Source: Bacillota bacterium
Lineage (GTDB): Bacteria > Bacillota > Clostridia > Peptostreptococcales > Anaerovoracaceae
Direction of reading: 5' to 3'
DNA length: 15,835 nt
Assembly (NCBI GenBank): GCA_016284485.1
Contig: JAEEOX010000060.1
Coordinates: 1-15,835 of the forward strand
Below the pieces are notes generated by a model that worked only from the letters and a program-made list of their open reading frames with translations, ran no database searches and was not told the DNA's origin. The position numbers were made by a program, and so were the translations under genes. This document shows, piece after piece, positions 1 to 7,286 of this stretch; position 1 is the stretch's first letter; each line of letters starts with the position of its first letter.

Positions 1-1
1 C

Positions 2-811
2 GCATTCGAAGTAGCAGCCATGGACGAGGGCGCAGGAGTCACATTCCTGGATTCCAAATCCTCCCAGATGGGAAAGAAAGAGACCATCGCAGACACAGCG
101 AAGGTACTGGGCAGATTCTATGACGGAATCGAGTACAGAGGATTCAAGCAGTCAGTAGTTGAAGAGCTTGCAAACAACGCAGGAGTACCGGTATGGAACG
201 GCCTTACGGACGTAGACCATCCCACCCAGATCCTTGCAGACCTCCTTACCATCGAAGAGCACGTAGCGAAGCCGCTTAACAAGGTAAAGGTAGTATTCTG
301 CGGAGACATCAGGAACAACATGGCCTATGCATGGATGTACGGCTGCGCCAAGATGGGAATGCACTTCGTAGCCTACGGACCGGACGAGCTCGCAGAGCAG
401 GTAGACCCGGACGTTCTTAAGAGAGCAAGAGAAGTTGCAGAGTACACAGGAGCCAGCATCGAAGTATCCAGTGACGAAGCATGCCTCAAGGGAGCAGACG
501 TACTTTACACAGACATCTGGGCATCCATGGGAGAAGAAGACCAGATCCCGGACAGAGTAAGGATGCTGACACCCTTCAAGGTGACCAAGGAGATGCTGGA
601 CAAGACAGAGAACCCGGACGTGATCTTCATGCACTGCCTGCCTTCATTCCATGACTTCGACACCACAATGGCGAAGGAGCAGAAGGAGCTGGGATATGAC
701 ATCCGTGAAGTCACCGATGAAGTATTCCTTTCAAAGCACTCTGTGGTATTCGACGAAGCAGAGAACAGGATGCACACCATCAAGGCAGTTATCGTAGCCA
801 CCATCGGCTAG
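2..811 (+). CDS. arcB: Ornithine carbamoyltransferase, catabolic type (5'-truncated by window edge)
   Basis: Reads open from the first bases of the window (frame beginning A-F-E-V-A-A), so the N-terminus with the S-x-R-T carbamoyl-phosphate loop lies outside; 269 residues are visible. Family marks seen: HPTQ (bases 218-229), which binds carbamoyl phosphate; D-I-W-A-SMG, the ornithine-binding SMG loop; and HCLPSFHD, the HCLP motif near the C-terminus. The enzyme interconverts ornithine plus carbamoyl phosphate with citrulline plus phosphate in the cytoplasm. Carbamate kinase follows after 9 bp, so the likely direction is phosphorolysis of citrulline in the arginine deiminase pathway (inference from context). 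An anabolic argF role or another carbamoyltransferase substrate cannot be fully excluded, but the EYRGFKQ and GLTDVDHPTQ segments fit ornithine enzymes well. Confidence 0.93.
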   Translation, partial: AFEVAAMDEGAGVTFLDSKSSQMGKKETIADTAKVLGRFYDGIEYRGFKQSVVEELANNAGVPVWNGLTDVDHPTQILADLLTIEEHVAKPLNKVKVVFCGDIRNNMAYAWMYGCAKMGMHFVAYGPDELAEQVDPDVLKRAREVAEYTGASIEVSSDEACLKGADVLYTDIWASMGEEDQIPDRVRMLTPFKVTKEMLDKTENPDVIFMHCLPSFHDFDTTMAKEQKELGYDIREVTDEVFLSKHSVVFDEAENRMHTIKAVIVATIG

Positions 812-820
812 GAGGAAGAC

Positions 821-1765
821 ATGGCAGAAAAGATAGTAGTAGCATTAGGCGGAAACGCACTTCAGTCAGGGAAGATGGAACCCACAGCTGAAGCCCAGCT
901 CCAGGTAGTGAAAGAGACCTGCGAGAGAGTGGCTGACATCAGCGGAATGGGATATGAAGTGGGAGTGGTCCACGGAAACGGACCTCAGGTAGGAAGGATC
1001 CTTCTTGCATCTGAGACCGCAAAGGACGTCACCCCTGCCATGCCCTTCGACGTATGCGGAGCCATGTCCCAGGGATACATCGGATATCACCTTCAGCAGG
1101 CTTTGAGAGACGCGCTGAGGAACAGAGGAAGAAACGTACCCGTAGCCACAGTAGTTACCCAGCTGGTAGTAGATAAGGATGACCCGGGATTCAAGAATCC
1201 CACCAAGCCCATCGGTCCCTTCTATACGGAAGAGGAAGCCATGAAGCTCAAGGAGGAGAAGGGCTACAGCATAAAGGAAGATGCAGGAAGAGGCTGGAGA
1301 AGAGTGGTAGCATCCCCGATCCCGAAGAAGATCGTAGAGATCGAGGCAGTTAAGACGCTCTGGCCCACGACGATCGTTATCACCTGCGGAGGCGGCGGTA
1401 TCCCCGTCATCGAGAAGGAAGACGGATCCCTTGAGGGAACGGCAGCAGTCATCGACAAGGACTTTGCTGCAGAGCTTCTTGCGGAGCAGGTTGACGCAGA
1501 CATCCTGATGATCCTGACAGAGGTCGAGCAGGTAGCCATCCACTTCAACAAGCCCGATCAGAAGAACCTGGCCAAGATGACCCTGGAAGAAGCAGAGAAG
1601 TACTGTGCAGACGGAGAGTTCGCACCGGGCTCAATGCTTCCCAAGGTACAGGCGGCCATGAAGTTCGTGAAGGCATATCCCGAGAAGAAGGCCATCATCA
1701 CATCCCTTGCCAAGGCGGTGGACGCCCTTAAGGGAGAGACCGGAACGGTCATCGTGAACAAATAG
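821..1765 (+). CDS. arcC: Carbamate kinase
   Basis: A full-length 314-residue amino-acid-kinase-fold protein, the usual size for carbamate kinase. Motifs seen: ALGGNALQ at the N-terminus (phosphate binding), HGNGPQVG, CGGGGIPV in the middle, and PGSMLPKVQAA near the C-terminus. It transfers phosphate from carbamoyl phosphate to ADP, giving ATP, ammonia and CO2, and is the ATP-yielding last step of arginine deiminase fermentation. The ATG is preceded by AGGAGGAAGAC, overlapping the arcB stop region, so the two genes are translated from one message. Both genes favour GTA, GCA and GGA codons more than the later operons do, which may reflect high expression. No arcA or arcD is visible; they would have to lie left of the window or elsewhere. 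Confidence 0.95.
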   Translation: MAEKIVVALGGNALQSGKMEPTAEAQLQVVKETCERVADISGMGYEVGVVHGNGPQVGRILLASETAKDVTPAMPFDVCGAMSQGYIGYHLQQALRDALRNRGRNVPVATVVTQLVVDKDDPGFKNPTKPIGPFYTEEEAMKLKEEKGYSIKEDAGRGWRRVVASPIPKKIVEIEAVKTLWPTTIVITCGGGGIPVIEKEDGSLEGTAAVIDKDFAAELLAEQVDADILMILTEVEQVAIHFNKPDQKNLAKMTLEEAEKYCADGEFAPGSMLPKVQAAMKFVKAYPEKKAIITSLAKAVDALKGETGTVIVNK

Positions 1766-1827
1766 GCTGGATTCAGATGTATTACTGCGATAGATGAATA
1801 ATTAAAAAACTCCTTTACAAAAAGGGA

Positions 1828-1867
1828 AAAAGGCGCGCCATGGGGAACTGTGGCGAGCCTTTTGTTT
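1828..1867 (+). terminator. Rho-independent terminator of the arcB-arcC operon
   Basis: Inverted repeat AAAAGGCGCGCC (1828-1839) / GGCGAGCCTTTT (1852-1863): 12-bp arms with one mismatch and a 12-nt loop, followed by GTTTT. It starts 62 bp after the arcC stop, and no other gene lies in between. The A-rich left arm could also let it work weakly in reverse. Confidence 0.75.
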
Positions 1868-1895
1868 TGCACTGACAATGGCTATATGGTAGAAT
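1867..1895 (+). promoter_or_regulatory. Possible sigma-A promoter for the SIMPL-domain gene
   Basis: TTGCAC (1867-1872), 17 bp, TAGAAT (1890-1895). The -10 is good and the -35 is poor (only TTG matches). It lies directly after the arcC terminator and about 57 bp before the chosen start, where a promoter is expected. Weak evidence. Confidence 0.4.
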
Positions 1896-1952
1896 TACTG
1901 TGTATGGGTCCGGCGTCAGAATATCAGGCGGGACCAGATGAAAGGAGACGAA

Positions 1953-2618
1953 ATGAGTGATTTGAGAACCATCCGGGTCACCGGGAAGGGGCAGGTAAAA
2001 CTGAAGCCCGACATGACCAGGATTTATGTGACCCTCAGCGGTCTTTACAAGGAATATGCAGAGACCCTGAAGCGGTCTTCCGAAGATACGGACAAGCTTA
2101 AAGAACTTCTGGCGGACTATGGTTTCGACCGTCAGGACCTGAAGACACTTTCCTTCGACGTGAACACGGAGTACGAGGGATATCAGGAGGACGGCGTCTG
2201 GAAACAGCGGTTCGCGGGCTACAGGTACAATCACGTGCTGAAGGTGGAATTCGATTCCGACAACGAGCTTCTGGGGAAGATACTCTACGGATTGGCTAAC
2301 AGCGATCTGAACCCCGAGATCCGCCTTGGATACACTGTGCGCGACAAGGAAGCCGCCAAGAACGATCTTCTTGGCAAGGCAGTGCAGGACGCAGGGGAGA
2401 AGGCGAAGGTGCTTACAGCTGCGGCGGATGTGACGCTGAAGGATATCCGCACCATCGACTATTCCTGGGGAGAGGTGGACTTCGAAATAAGTCCCATGAG
2501 GAACATGATGATGGCCAAGGCTGCGGTTGTGGATGGTGCCATGGAGTACTCCATGGACATCGAGCCGGATGACATCCAGGTGTCCGACAATGTGACTGTG
2601 GTCTGGGAGATAGAGTGA
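1953..2618 (+). CDS. SIMPL (DUF541) domain protein
   Basis: A 221-residue protein with the SIMPL/DUF541 signature. The opening strand I-R-V-T-G-K-G-Q-V-K-L-K-P-D is followed by an alternating beta pattern, a helix with regularly spaced charged residues (residues 35-50), and a C-terminal segment D-I-Q-V-S-D-N-V-T-V-V-W-E. The family contains periplasmic or surface stress-linked proteins of uncertain biochemistry. This copy shows no signal peptide and is therefore probably cytoplasmic. I chose the ATG at 1953 because AAAGGAG at 1941-1947 is ideally spaced for it; the upstream in-frame ATG at 1938 would place that ribosome binding site inside the coding region. It stands alone between the arcC terminator and the ptb promoter. 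Function not known. Confidence 0.85.
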   Translation: MSDLRTIRVTGKGQVKLKPDMTRIYVTLSGLYKEYAETLKRSSEDTDKLKELLADYGFDRQDLKTLSFDVNTEYEGYQEDGVWKQRFAGYRYNHVLKVEFDSDNELLGKILYGLANSDLNPEIRLGYTVRDKEAAKNDLLGKAVQDAGEKAKVLTAAADVTLKDIRTIDYSWGEVDFEISPMRNMMMAKAAVVDGAMEYSMDIEPDDIQVSDNVTVVWEIE

Positions 2619-2637
2619 GCGCGGGGCGCACTTTCCC

Positions 2638-2667
2638 TTGACAGTAAAAATAGCCGGAAGGTATAAT
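2638..2667 (+). promoter_or_regulatory. Consensus sigma-A promoter of the ptb-iorAB-buk operon
   Basis: TTGACA (2638-2643), 18-bp spacer, TATAAT (2662-2667): both hexamers match the consensus fully. The expected start is near 2674, about 70 bp upstream of the ptb ATG. A promoter this strong for a catabolic operon suggests control by repression, which fits the palindrome just downstream at 2682-2693. Confidence 0.85.
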
Positions 2668-2681
2668 TTGAGAAGAGATAA

Positions 2682-2693
2682 ATCGTGCACGAT
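2682..2693. promoter_or_regulatory. Palindromic operator, probable GntR-type site
   Basis: A perfect 12-bp palindrome, ATCGTGCACGAT, begins 14 bp past the -10 box, so it covers about +8 to +19. A site with the same 10-bp core (TCGTGCACGA) sits at nearly the same place relative to the gntR promoter (12938-12949). The placement would block elongation or promoter clearance. Identification of the GntR protein encoded at 12244-12867 as its binder is inference. Confidence 0.7.
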
Positions 2694-2743
2694 GCGTAAT
2701 CTTGAACGGCAGATGCGCGGTGGCGCAGACACTGGAGGAAAAC

Positions 2744-3646
2744 ATGAAATACAGCAGCTTTGAGCAGATCGCCCAGGTCTGCAGAGACAGCGAATCAGTA
2801 AAGAAGGTGGCGGTTGCCGGCGCGGCCGACGAGCATGTCCTTGAGGCGGTGATCGAGGCCAGACGGGAAGGGATCGCCGAGCCGATACTGGTGGGAGATC
2901 CGGAGAAGATCGCCCAGGGACTGGCTGAACTTGGATGCCGGCCGGACAGCTTTGAGATCGTGCCTGCCTACTCCGCCCAGGATTGCGGCGAGGAAGCCGT
3001 GGAACTGGTGAAGGCGGGGAAAGTGGATTTCCTCATGAAGGGAATGATAGAGACCAGAGACATCATGAAGCCCCTGGTGGCCAAAGAAAACGGCCTGAAC
3101 ACCGGCCGCACCATGTGCGTTTTCACCTACAACTACGTGCCCCAGATGACTAGGCTTCTGGCCCTGGCGGACGGAGGCATGATCCCTTATCCCACTCTGG
3201 AGCAGAAGAAGGACATCGTAGTAAACTGTGTGGAATCCCTGCACAAGCTGGGGATCGAGAGACCCACGGTGGCCATACTGGCCGGAGTGGAGAAGGTCAA
3301 TCCCAAGATGCCTGAGACCACGGACGCTGCGGCTCTGGTGGAGATGAACAGGAAGGGCGAGATAGAGGGCTGCGATATTTACGGGCCCATATCCTTCGAT
3401 ATTTTCATGGACAAGGAGATCGCGGAGCACAAGGGCTACGACTGTCCCTGCTGCGGCGATTTCGACTGCTGCATCGTGCCCTCCATGGCGGCGGGCAACC
3501 TGATGCACAAGGCCATGATAATCTGCGGCGGCACCAAGATGGCGGGAGTCATCGTTGGAGCCAAGGTGCCGGTGGTGCTCAGCTCCAGAGGAGCTTCCGC
3601 AGAGGAAAAATTCGTTTCGATGGCGCTGGCGTCCCTTTTGTCGTAA
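2744..3646 (+). CDS. ptb: Phosphate acyltransferase (phosphate butyryltransferase family)
   Basis: A 300-residue protein of the PTA/PTB family, the usual length for Ptb. Family features: V-L-V-G-D-P-like segment (residues 48-53, ILVGDP), DFLMKGMIET (95-104), and a C-terminal block with AGNLMHKAMI, AGVIVGAKVPVVLSSR and S-A-E-E-K-F (249-290). It exchanges CoA for phosphate on an acyl-CoA. In this operon the acyl-CoA is likely the product of IorAB, so the natural substrate may be an aryl- or branched-acyl-CoA, not butyryl-CoA (inference). The ATG at 2744 follows GGAGGAAAAC; an in-frame TTG at 2702 lacks this. Odd point: where relatives usually have a short Ala/Gly/Asp segment, it has C-P-C-C-G-D-F-D-C-C (residues 234-243, five cysteines). 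Confidence 0.88.
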   Translation: MKYSSFEQIAQVCRDSESVKKVAVAGAADEHVLEAVIEARREGIAEPILVGDPEKIAQGLAELGCRPDSFEIVPAYSAQDCGEEAVELVKAGKVDFLMKGMIETRDIMKPLVAKENGLNTGRTMCVFTYNYVPQMTRLLALADGGMIPYPTLEQKKDIVVNCVESLHKLGIERPTVAILAGVEKVNPKMPETTDAAALVEMNRKGEIEGCDIYGPISFDIFMDKEIAEHKGYDCPCCGDFDCCIVPSMAAGNLMHKAMIICGGTKMAGVIVGAKVPVVLSSRGASAEEKFVSMALASLLS

Positions 3647-3664
3647 GGGGCGGGGGCGCGGATG

Positions 3665-3676
3665 TTTTGCGCAAAA
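3665..3676. promoter_or_regulatory. Palindrome TTTTGCGCAAAA in the ptb-iorA gap
   Basis: A perfect 12-bp palindrome in the 62-bp gap between ptb and iorA, inside the wider near-repeat TGTTTT-GCGCAA-AAAACA. The same 12 bp occur in the gntR/hydrolase divergent region (within 13001-13023). It may be a protein binding site or an mRNA hairpin between the two cistrons; it has no U-tract, so it is not an ordinary terminator. Confidence 0.4.
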
Positions 3677-3708
3677 AACACTTTTGACATAGAGAGAGGA
3701 GCAATCTG

Positions 3709-5508
3709 ATGAAACAGCTTTTGACAGGCGATGAAGCCATCGCCCGCGGCGCATACGAGGCCGGGGTCAGGCATGCTGCGGCATACCCGGGCACGCCTTC
3801 CACGGAGATCCTTGAGAACATCGCAAAGTACGATGAGATCTACGCGGAGTGGGCGCCCAACGAGAAGGTGGCTATGGAATCCGCAATAGGCGCATCCATG
3901 GCAGGAGCCAGATCCATGGCTTCCATGAAGCACGTGGGAGTAAACGTTGCGGCTGACCCGCTGATGACCTTCTCCTACATGGGAGTCAACGGCGGAGCGG
4001 TGCTGGTCACTGCGGACGAGCCGGGAATGTTCAGCTCCCAGAACGAGCAGGACAACAGGAACTACGCCAAGATGGGCAAGTTCCCCATGCTGGAGCCCTC
4101 TGACAGCCAGGACTGTCTGGACATGGTGAAGGCCGCCTATGAACTCAGCGAGAAATACAACGTGATCTTCATGATCCGCATGGTGACCCGTGTCTGCCAC
4201 TCCAAGTCCCTGGTGGAAGTGGGGGAGAGGAAGGACGTTCCTGTCAAGGAGTGGAAACCGGATCCCATGAAGTACGTGGCTCTTCCTGCATACTCCAGGA
4301 TCCTCAGGGTCCAGATGGAAGACAGGCAGAAGGCTCTTGAAGAGGCCAGTGAGAACTCGCCCTTCAATTACGCTGAATACACCGATGAACTTAAGGACGG
4401 CCAGAAGGTGGGAGTCATCGCTTCCGGCGCATCCTTCTGGTACGCCAAGGAAGTTTTCGGCGAGACCGCTTCCTACCTGAAACTGGGCTTCACCAACCCC
4501 ATGCCGAAGAACATGATCACAGAGTTCTGCCAGAAGATGGATGTGGTCTACATCGTTGAAGAGGACGACCCCTACATCGAGGAATTCTGCCAGAGACTGG
4601 GATTCAAAGTCCACGGCAAGGACACCTTCCCGCCCTACGGCGAGATGACCCCCGACGTGCTCCGTAAGAGCCTGACGGGAGATACGCTTCCTGAGGTGAA
4701 CTACGACCACAGCCTGGTCAACAAGAGGCCGCCGTCGCTTTGCGCGGGCTGCCCCCACAGAGGACTTTTCTTCAGACTGGGCAAGCGTAAGGACATCATG
4801 ATTTCCGGAGACATCGGCTGCTACACACTGGCTGCCGGAGCTCCCTACAATGCCATGAACTCCACGGTCTGCATGGGCGCATCCATATCCGTGGGCCACG
4901 GCGCTCAGCAGGTGTTCAACCGCGCCGGCGTCAAGCGTAAGGTGGTCACCGTCCTGGGCGACTCCACCTTCTTCCACACCGGAGTGGAGTCCCTCATAAA
5001 CACAGTATATAATCAGTCAAATACCATAAATATCATCCTGGATAACCGCATCACAGGCATGACGGGACATCAGCAGAATCCCGGCACAGGTTACACAGTG
5101 AAGGGCGATTCTACCATAGCCATAAACATCGAAGAGCTGGTGAAGGCCATCGGAATACGCCACGTGAAGGTCATCGACCCCAACGACCTGAAGGCCGTGG
5201 ACGAGGCTCTGGACAGCTTCATGGATCTGGACGAACCCTCCGTGATCATCACCAGATGGCCCTGCGTCCTCAAAAAATTCTCTCAGGAAGACCTCAACGA
5301 ATTCGAGGGTCTGTTCCAGACCAAGGACGTGGTGGATCCTGAGAAGTGTATCGGCTGCAAGCTCTGCCAGAAGACCGGATGCCCGGCTCTGATCTTCAAT
5401 GCCGAGGACAAGAAAGTGACCATCAACCGCACCGACTGCGTGGGCTGCGATGTCTGCAAGCAGGTATGTCCCACTGGCGCTATCCTTAAAGAAAGTGAGG
5501 CGAAGTAA
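3709..5508 (+). CDS. iorA: Indolepyruvate:ferredoxin oxidoreductase, alpha subunit
   Basis: A 599-residue protein, standard for IorA. The N-terminal pyrimidine-binding domain begins GDEAIARGAYEAGV with YPGTPST. The central thiamine-diphosphate domain has CAGCPHRG, GDIGCYTLAAGAPYN, then VLGDSTFFHTG and LDNRITGMTGHQQNPGTG, the GD...N Mg-ThDP motif. At the C-terminus are two ferredoxin-like clusters: cysteines 547, 550, 553, 558 (first cluster with one extra residue before the CP, as is usual in this family) and 577, 580, 583, 587. With IorB it oxidatively decarboxylates aryl-pyruvates (indole-, phenyl-, hydroxyphenylpyruvate) to aryl-acetyl-CoA, reducing ferredoxin. The start is set by GAGAGGAGCAATCTG before the ATG. 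It lies 62 bp after ptb in the same operon. No missing motif was noticed. Confidence 0.96.
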   Translation: MKQLLTGDEAIARGAYEAGVRHAAAYPGTPSTEILENIAKYDEIYAEWAPNEKVAMESAIGASMAGARSMASMKHVGVNVAADPLMTFSYMGVNGGAVLVTADEPGMFSSQNEQDNRNYAKMGKFPMLEPSDSQDCLDMVKAAYELSEKYNVIFMIRMVTRVCHSKSLVEVGERKDVPVKEWKPDPMKYVALPAYSRILRVQMEDRQKALEEASENSPFNYAEYTDELKDGQKVGVIASGASFWYAKEVFGETASYLKLGFTNPMPKNMITEFCQKMDVVYIVEEDDPYIEEFCQRLGFKVHGKDTFPPYGEMTPDVLRKSLTGDTLPEVNYDHSLVNKRPPSLCAGCPHRGLFFRLGKRKDIMISGDIGCYTLAAGAPYNAMNSTVCMGASISVGHGAQQVFNRAGVKRKVVTVLGDSTFFHTGVESLINTVYNQSNTINIILDNRITGMTGHQQNPGTGYTVKGDSTIAINIEELVKAIGIRHVKVIDPNDLKAVDEALDSFMDLDEPSVIITRWPCVLKKFSQEDLNEFEGLFQTKDVVDPEKCIGCKLCQKTGCPALIFNAEDKKVTINRTDCVGCDVCKQVCPTGAILKESEAK

Positions 5509-5509
5509 G

Positions 5510-6091
5510 ATGACGAAGAACATTCTTTTGACAGGAGTAGGCGGACAGGGAACCATCCTTGCCGCAAAGATGCTGACCATCGGCCTCATGGAATCAGGAT
5601 ATGACGTTAAGATGAGCGAGATCCACGGCATGAGCCAGAGAGGCGGAAGCGTCACATCCCAGGTGAGATATTCTGAGGAAAAGGTCTACAGCCCGGTCAT
5701 CGAGAAGGGCACGGCGGACATCATAGTTTCCTTCGAGAAGATGGAAGCCCTGCGCAACCTGGACTATCTGAAGCCGGAGGGCGGAGTGGTGGTCATCAAT
5801 AACGTGGAGATTCCCTCCATGACCAACCTGACCGGTGAAGAGAAATACACAGAGGGAATCGAGGAGATAATCGAAGGCGCTGCCTCCAAGGTGATCTCCA
5901 TCGACGCCACCAGACTGGCAGGCGAACTGGGATCAGTGAAGGCTGCCAACGTGATCCTTCTGGGAACACTGGTCAAATCCATGGGTCTGGACCATATCGA
6001 CTGGGAGGACATCATCAGGAGAAACGTTAAGGAGAAGTTCATCGACCTGAACCTTAAGGCCATCAAGCTGGGAATGGACCTGGCGAAATAA
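5510..6091 (+). CDS. iorB: Indolepyruvate:ferredoxin oxidoreductase, beta subunit
   Basis: A 193-residue gamma-type oxidoreductase domain protein, the usual size for IorB. It opens ILLTGVGGQGTILAAKMLT (the GxGGQG motif) and contains the family's EIHGMSQRGGSVTSQVR segment (around residues 37-53). It is the partner of IorA and lies in the cytoplasm. The start ATG is 1 bp after the iorA TAA, so translation is coupled; a longer frame reaching back to 5450 would overlap the iorA ferredoxin cluster in another frame and lacks support. The ribosome binding signal GTGAGG lies inside the end of iorA. Specificity (aromatic versus other 2-oxo acids) cannot be read from the sequence. Confidence 0.95.
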   Translation: MTKNILLTGVGGQGTILAAKMLTIGLMESGYDVKMSEIHGMSQRGGSVTSQVRYSEEKVYSPVIEKGTADIIVSFEKMEALRNLDYLKPEGGVVVINNVEIPSMTNLTGEEKYTEGIEEIIEGAASKVISIDATRLAGELGSVKAANVILLGTLVKSMGLDHIDWEDIIRRNVKEKFIDLNLKAIKLGMDLAK

Positions 6092-6123
6092 GTTTTCGTA
6101 CAAAACATCCAAGGAGGACCCAC

Positions 6124-7227
6124 ATGTCCATCAAACAGCTAGTCATAAATCCGGGCTCCACCAGCACTAAGCTGGCCGTCTTCGAGGACGACAGGCAGCT
6201 GCTGGAGAAGTCCATACCCCATCCTGCCGAGGAACTGAAGGAGTTCCCGGACCTTTACGACCAGATACCCTACAGGCTGGAAGCCATCAGAGCCTTCCTC
6301 AGAGACAACGGGCTGAAACCCTCGGACTTCGACGTGATCATGTGCAGAGGCGGCATGGTCTGGGGCATCGGCATGGGCGGCTTCAGAGTAAACGAGGCTC
6401 TGGCTGAGACCCTTAGAAACGAAGAGTACACGTCCCCACATGCATCCAATTTGGGAGGCATCATGGGCCGCATCCTGGCGGAGGAGGGCGGAATAGACGC
6501 CTACATCTACGACGCGGTGACAGCTGCAAGCCTGCCTAAGTTTGCAGCCATCACAGGATTCCCGGAGATCGTCAGGCGCTCCAGCTGCCACGTGCTGAAC
6601 ATGCACGCCATGGCGGAGCAGTATGCGGCGGATCACGGTCTGGACTACGCCTCTCAGCGACTTCTCATAGTCCACATGGGCGGCGGCATCTCCTACTGCG
6701 CCATGGATCACGGGCAGATCATCGATTCCATCGGAGACGACGACGGCCCCTTCTCACCGGAGAGAGCCGGATTCACCCAGATCCTTCCAATCGTGAAGAT
6801 GTGCTACTCCGGCGACTACACTTATGCCGAGATGAAGCAAAAGATCCGAGGAAACGGCGGATTCAAGGCCTACTTCGGCACATCCAGCATGAGGGATATC
6901 GAGAAGATGGTTGAGGATGGCGATCCAAAAGCCACGCTACTGTACGACGCAGAGGCCTATCAGATCGCAAAGGGAATATGTGAGCTTTCCGTAGCCTTCA
7001 AGGGCAACGTGGACGCCATAATACTCACCGGCGGCCTGGCATATTCAGACAGGCTCACCTCCAAGATCTCGGAGTACGTGAAGTTCATCGCCCCCATCTA
7101 CATCTACCCGGGCGAGAACGAGATGCTGGCACTGGCCAGAGGCGGCGTCAGGATAATGAACGGCACCGAGCGTGCAAAGGAGTTCAGGCTGGAGGACATT
7201 ATAGAGGCCAACAAGCCTTTAGTATAA
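6124..7227 (+). CDS. buk: Butyrate kinase-family acyl kinase
   Basis: A 367-residue ASKHA-fold acid kinase. Signature pieces: VINPGSTSTKLAVF at the N-terminus (phosphate-1), HMGGGISYCAMDHG (phosphate-2 region), GDDDGPFSPERAG, YFGTSSMRDIEK, and the adenosine-binding IILTGGLAYSDRL near the C-terminus. It uses acyl-phosphate plus ADP to give the free acid plus ATP. It is the last gene of ptb-iorA-iorB-buk, 32 bp after iorB, with AAGGAGGACCCAC before the ATG. Its position next to iorAB suggests the real substrate is the acyl-phosphate made from the oxo-acid product (aryl-acetyl or branched-chain) and not necessarily butyryl-phosphate; that is inference. It is a little longer than the roughly 355 residues typical of Buk. 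Confidence 0.93.
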   Translation: MSIKQLVINPGSTSTKLAVFEDDRQLLEKSIPHPAEELKEFPDLYDQIPYRLEAIRAFLRDNGLKPSDFDVIMCRGGMVWGIGMGGFRVNEALAETLRNEEYTSPHASNLGGIMGRILAEEGGIDAYIYDAVTAASLPKFAAITGFPEIVRRSSCHVLNMHAMAEQYAADHGLDYASQRLLIVHMGGGISYCAMDHGQIIDSIGDDDGPFSPERAGFTQILPIVKMCYSGDYTYAEMKQKIRGNGGFKAYFGTSSMRDIEKMVEDGDPKATLLYDAEAYQIAKGICELSVAFKGNVDAIILTGGLAYSDRLTSKISEYVKFIAPIYIYPGENEMLALARGGVRIMNGTERAKEFRLEDIIEANKPLV

Positions 7228-7245
7228 CGTCAATATGAAGAAAAC

Positions 7246-7286
7246 GCCCTGCAGGACCGATCGTCGGACCTCGCAGGGCACTTTTT
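7246..7286 (+). terminator. Bidirectional terminator after buk
   Basis: GCCCTGC (7246-7252) pairs with GCAGGGC (7273-7279); the intervening bases form a second nested stem around AGG/CCT. TTTTT follows at 7282-7286. On the minus strand the same stem is followed by GTTTTC, so it can also end the antitoxin transcript, whose stop codon begins the very next base (7287). Confidence 0.85.

Noticed and set aside
2613..2637. GCGC-GGG-GCGC hairpin after the SIMPL gene as a terminator
   Set aside because: The stem is only about 4 bp and the following CTTTCCC is not a convincing U-tract. Transcription may read through into ptb.
1815..2732. Minus-strand frame of 305 codons opposite the SIMPL gene
   Set aside because: It runs through a terminator and the ptb promoter, resembles no protein, and overlaps a supported gene.
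3684..3689. TTGACA just before iorA as a -35 box for an internal promoter
   Set aside because: At 17-18 bp downstream the position falls at the iorA start codon, and no -10-like hexamer is there.
3436..4977. Long minus-strand reading frame (513 codons) opposite ptb/iorA
   Set aside because: It is a shadow of the GC-rich coding strand: no ribosome binding site, no recognisable domain, His/Val-rich composition typical of antisense frames, and both opposing genes are certain.
6093..6110. TTTTCGTACAAAA in the iorB-buk gap as another GntR site
   Set aside because: It lacks the GTGCAC centre and is not a proper palindrome; it is at most a chance half-site.
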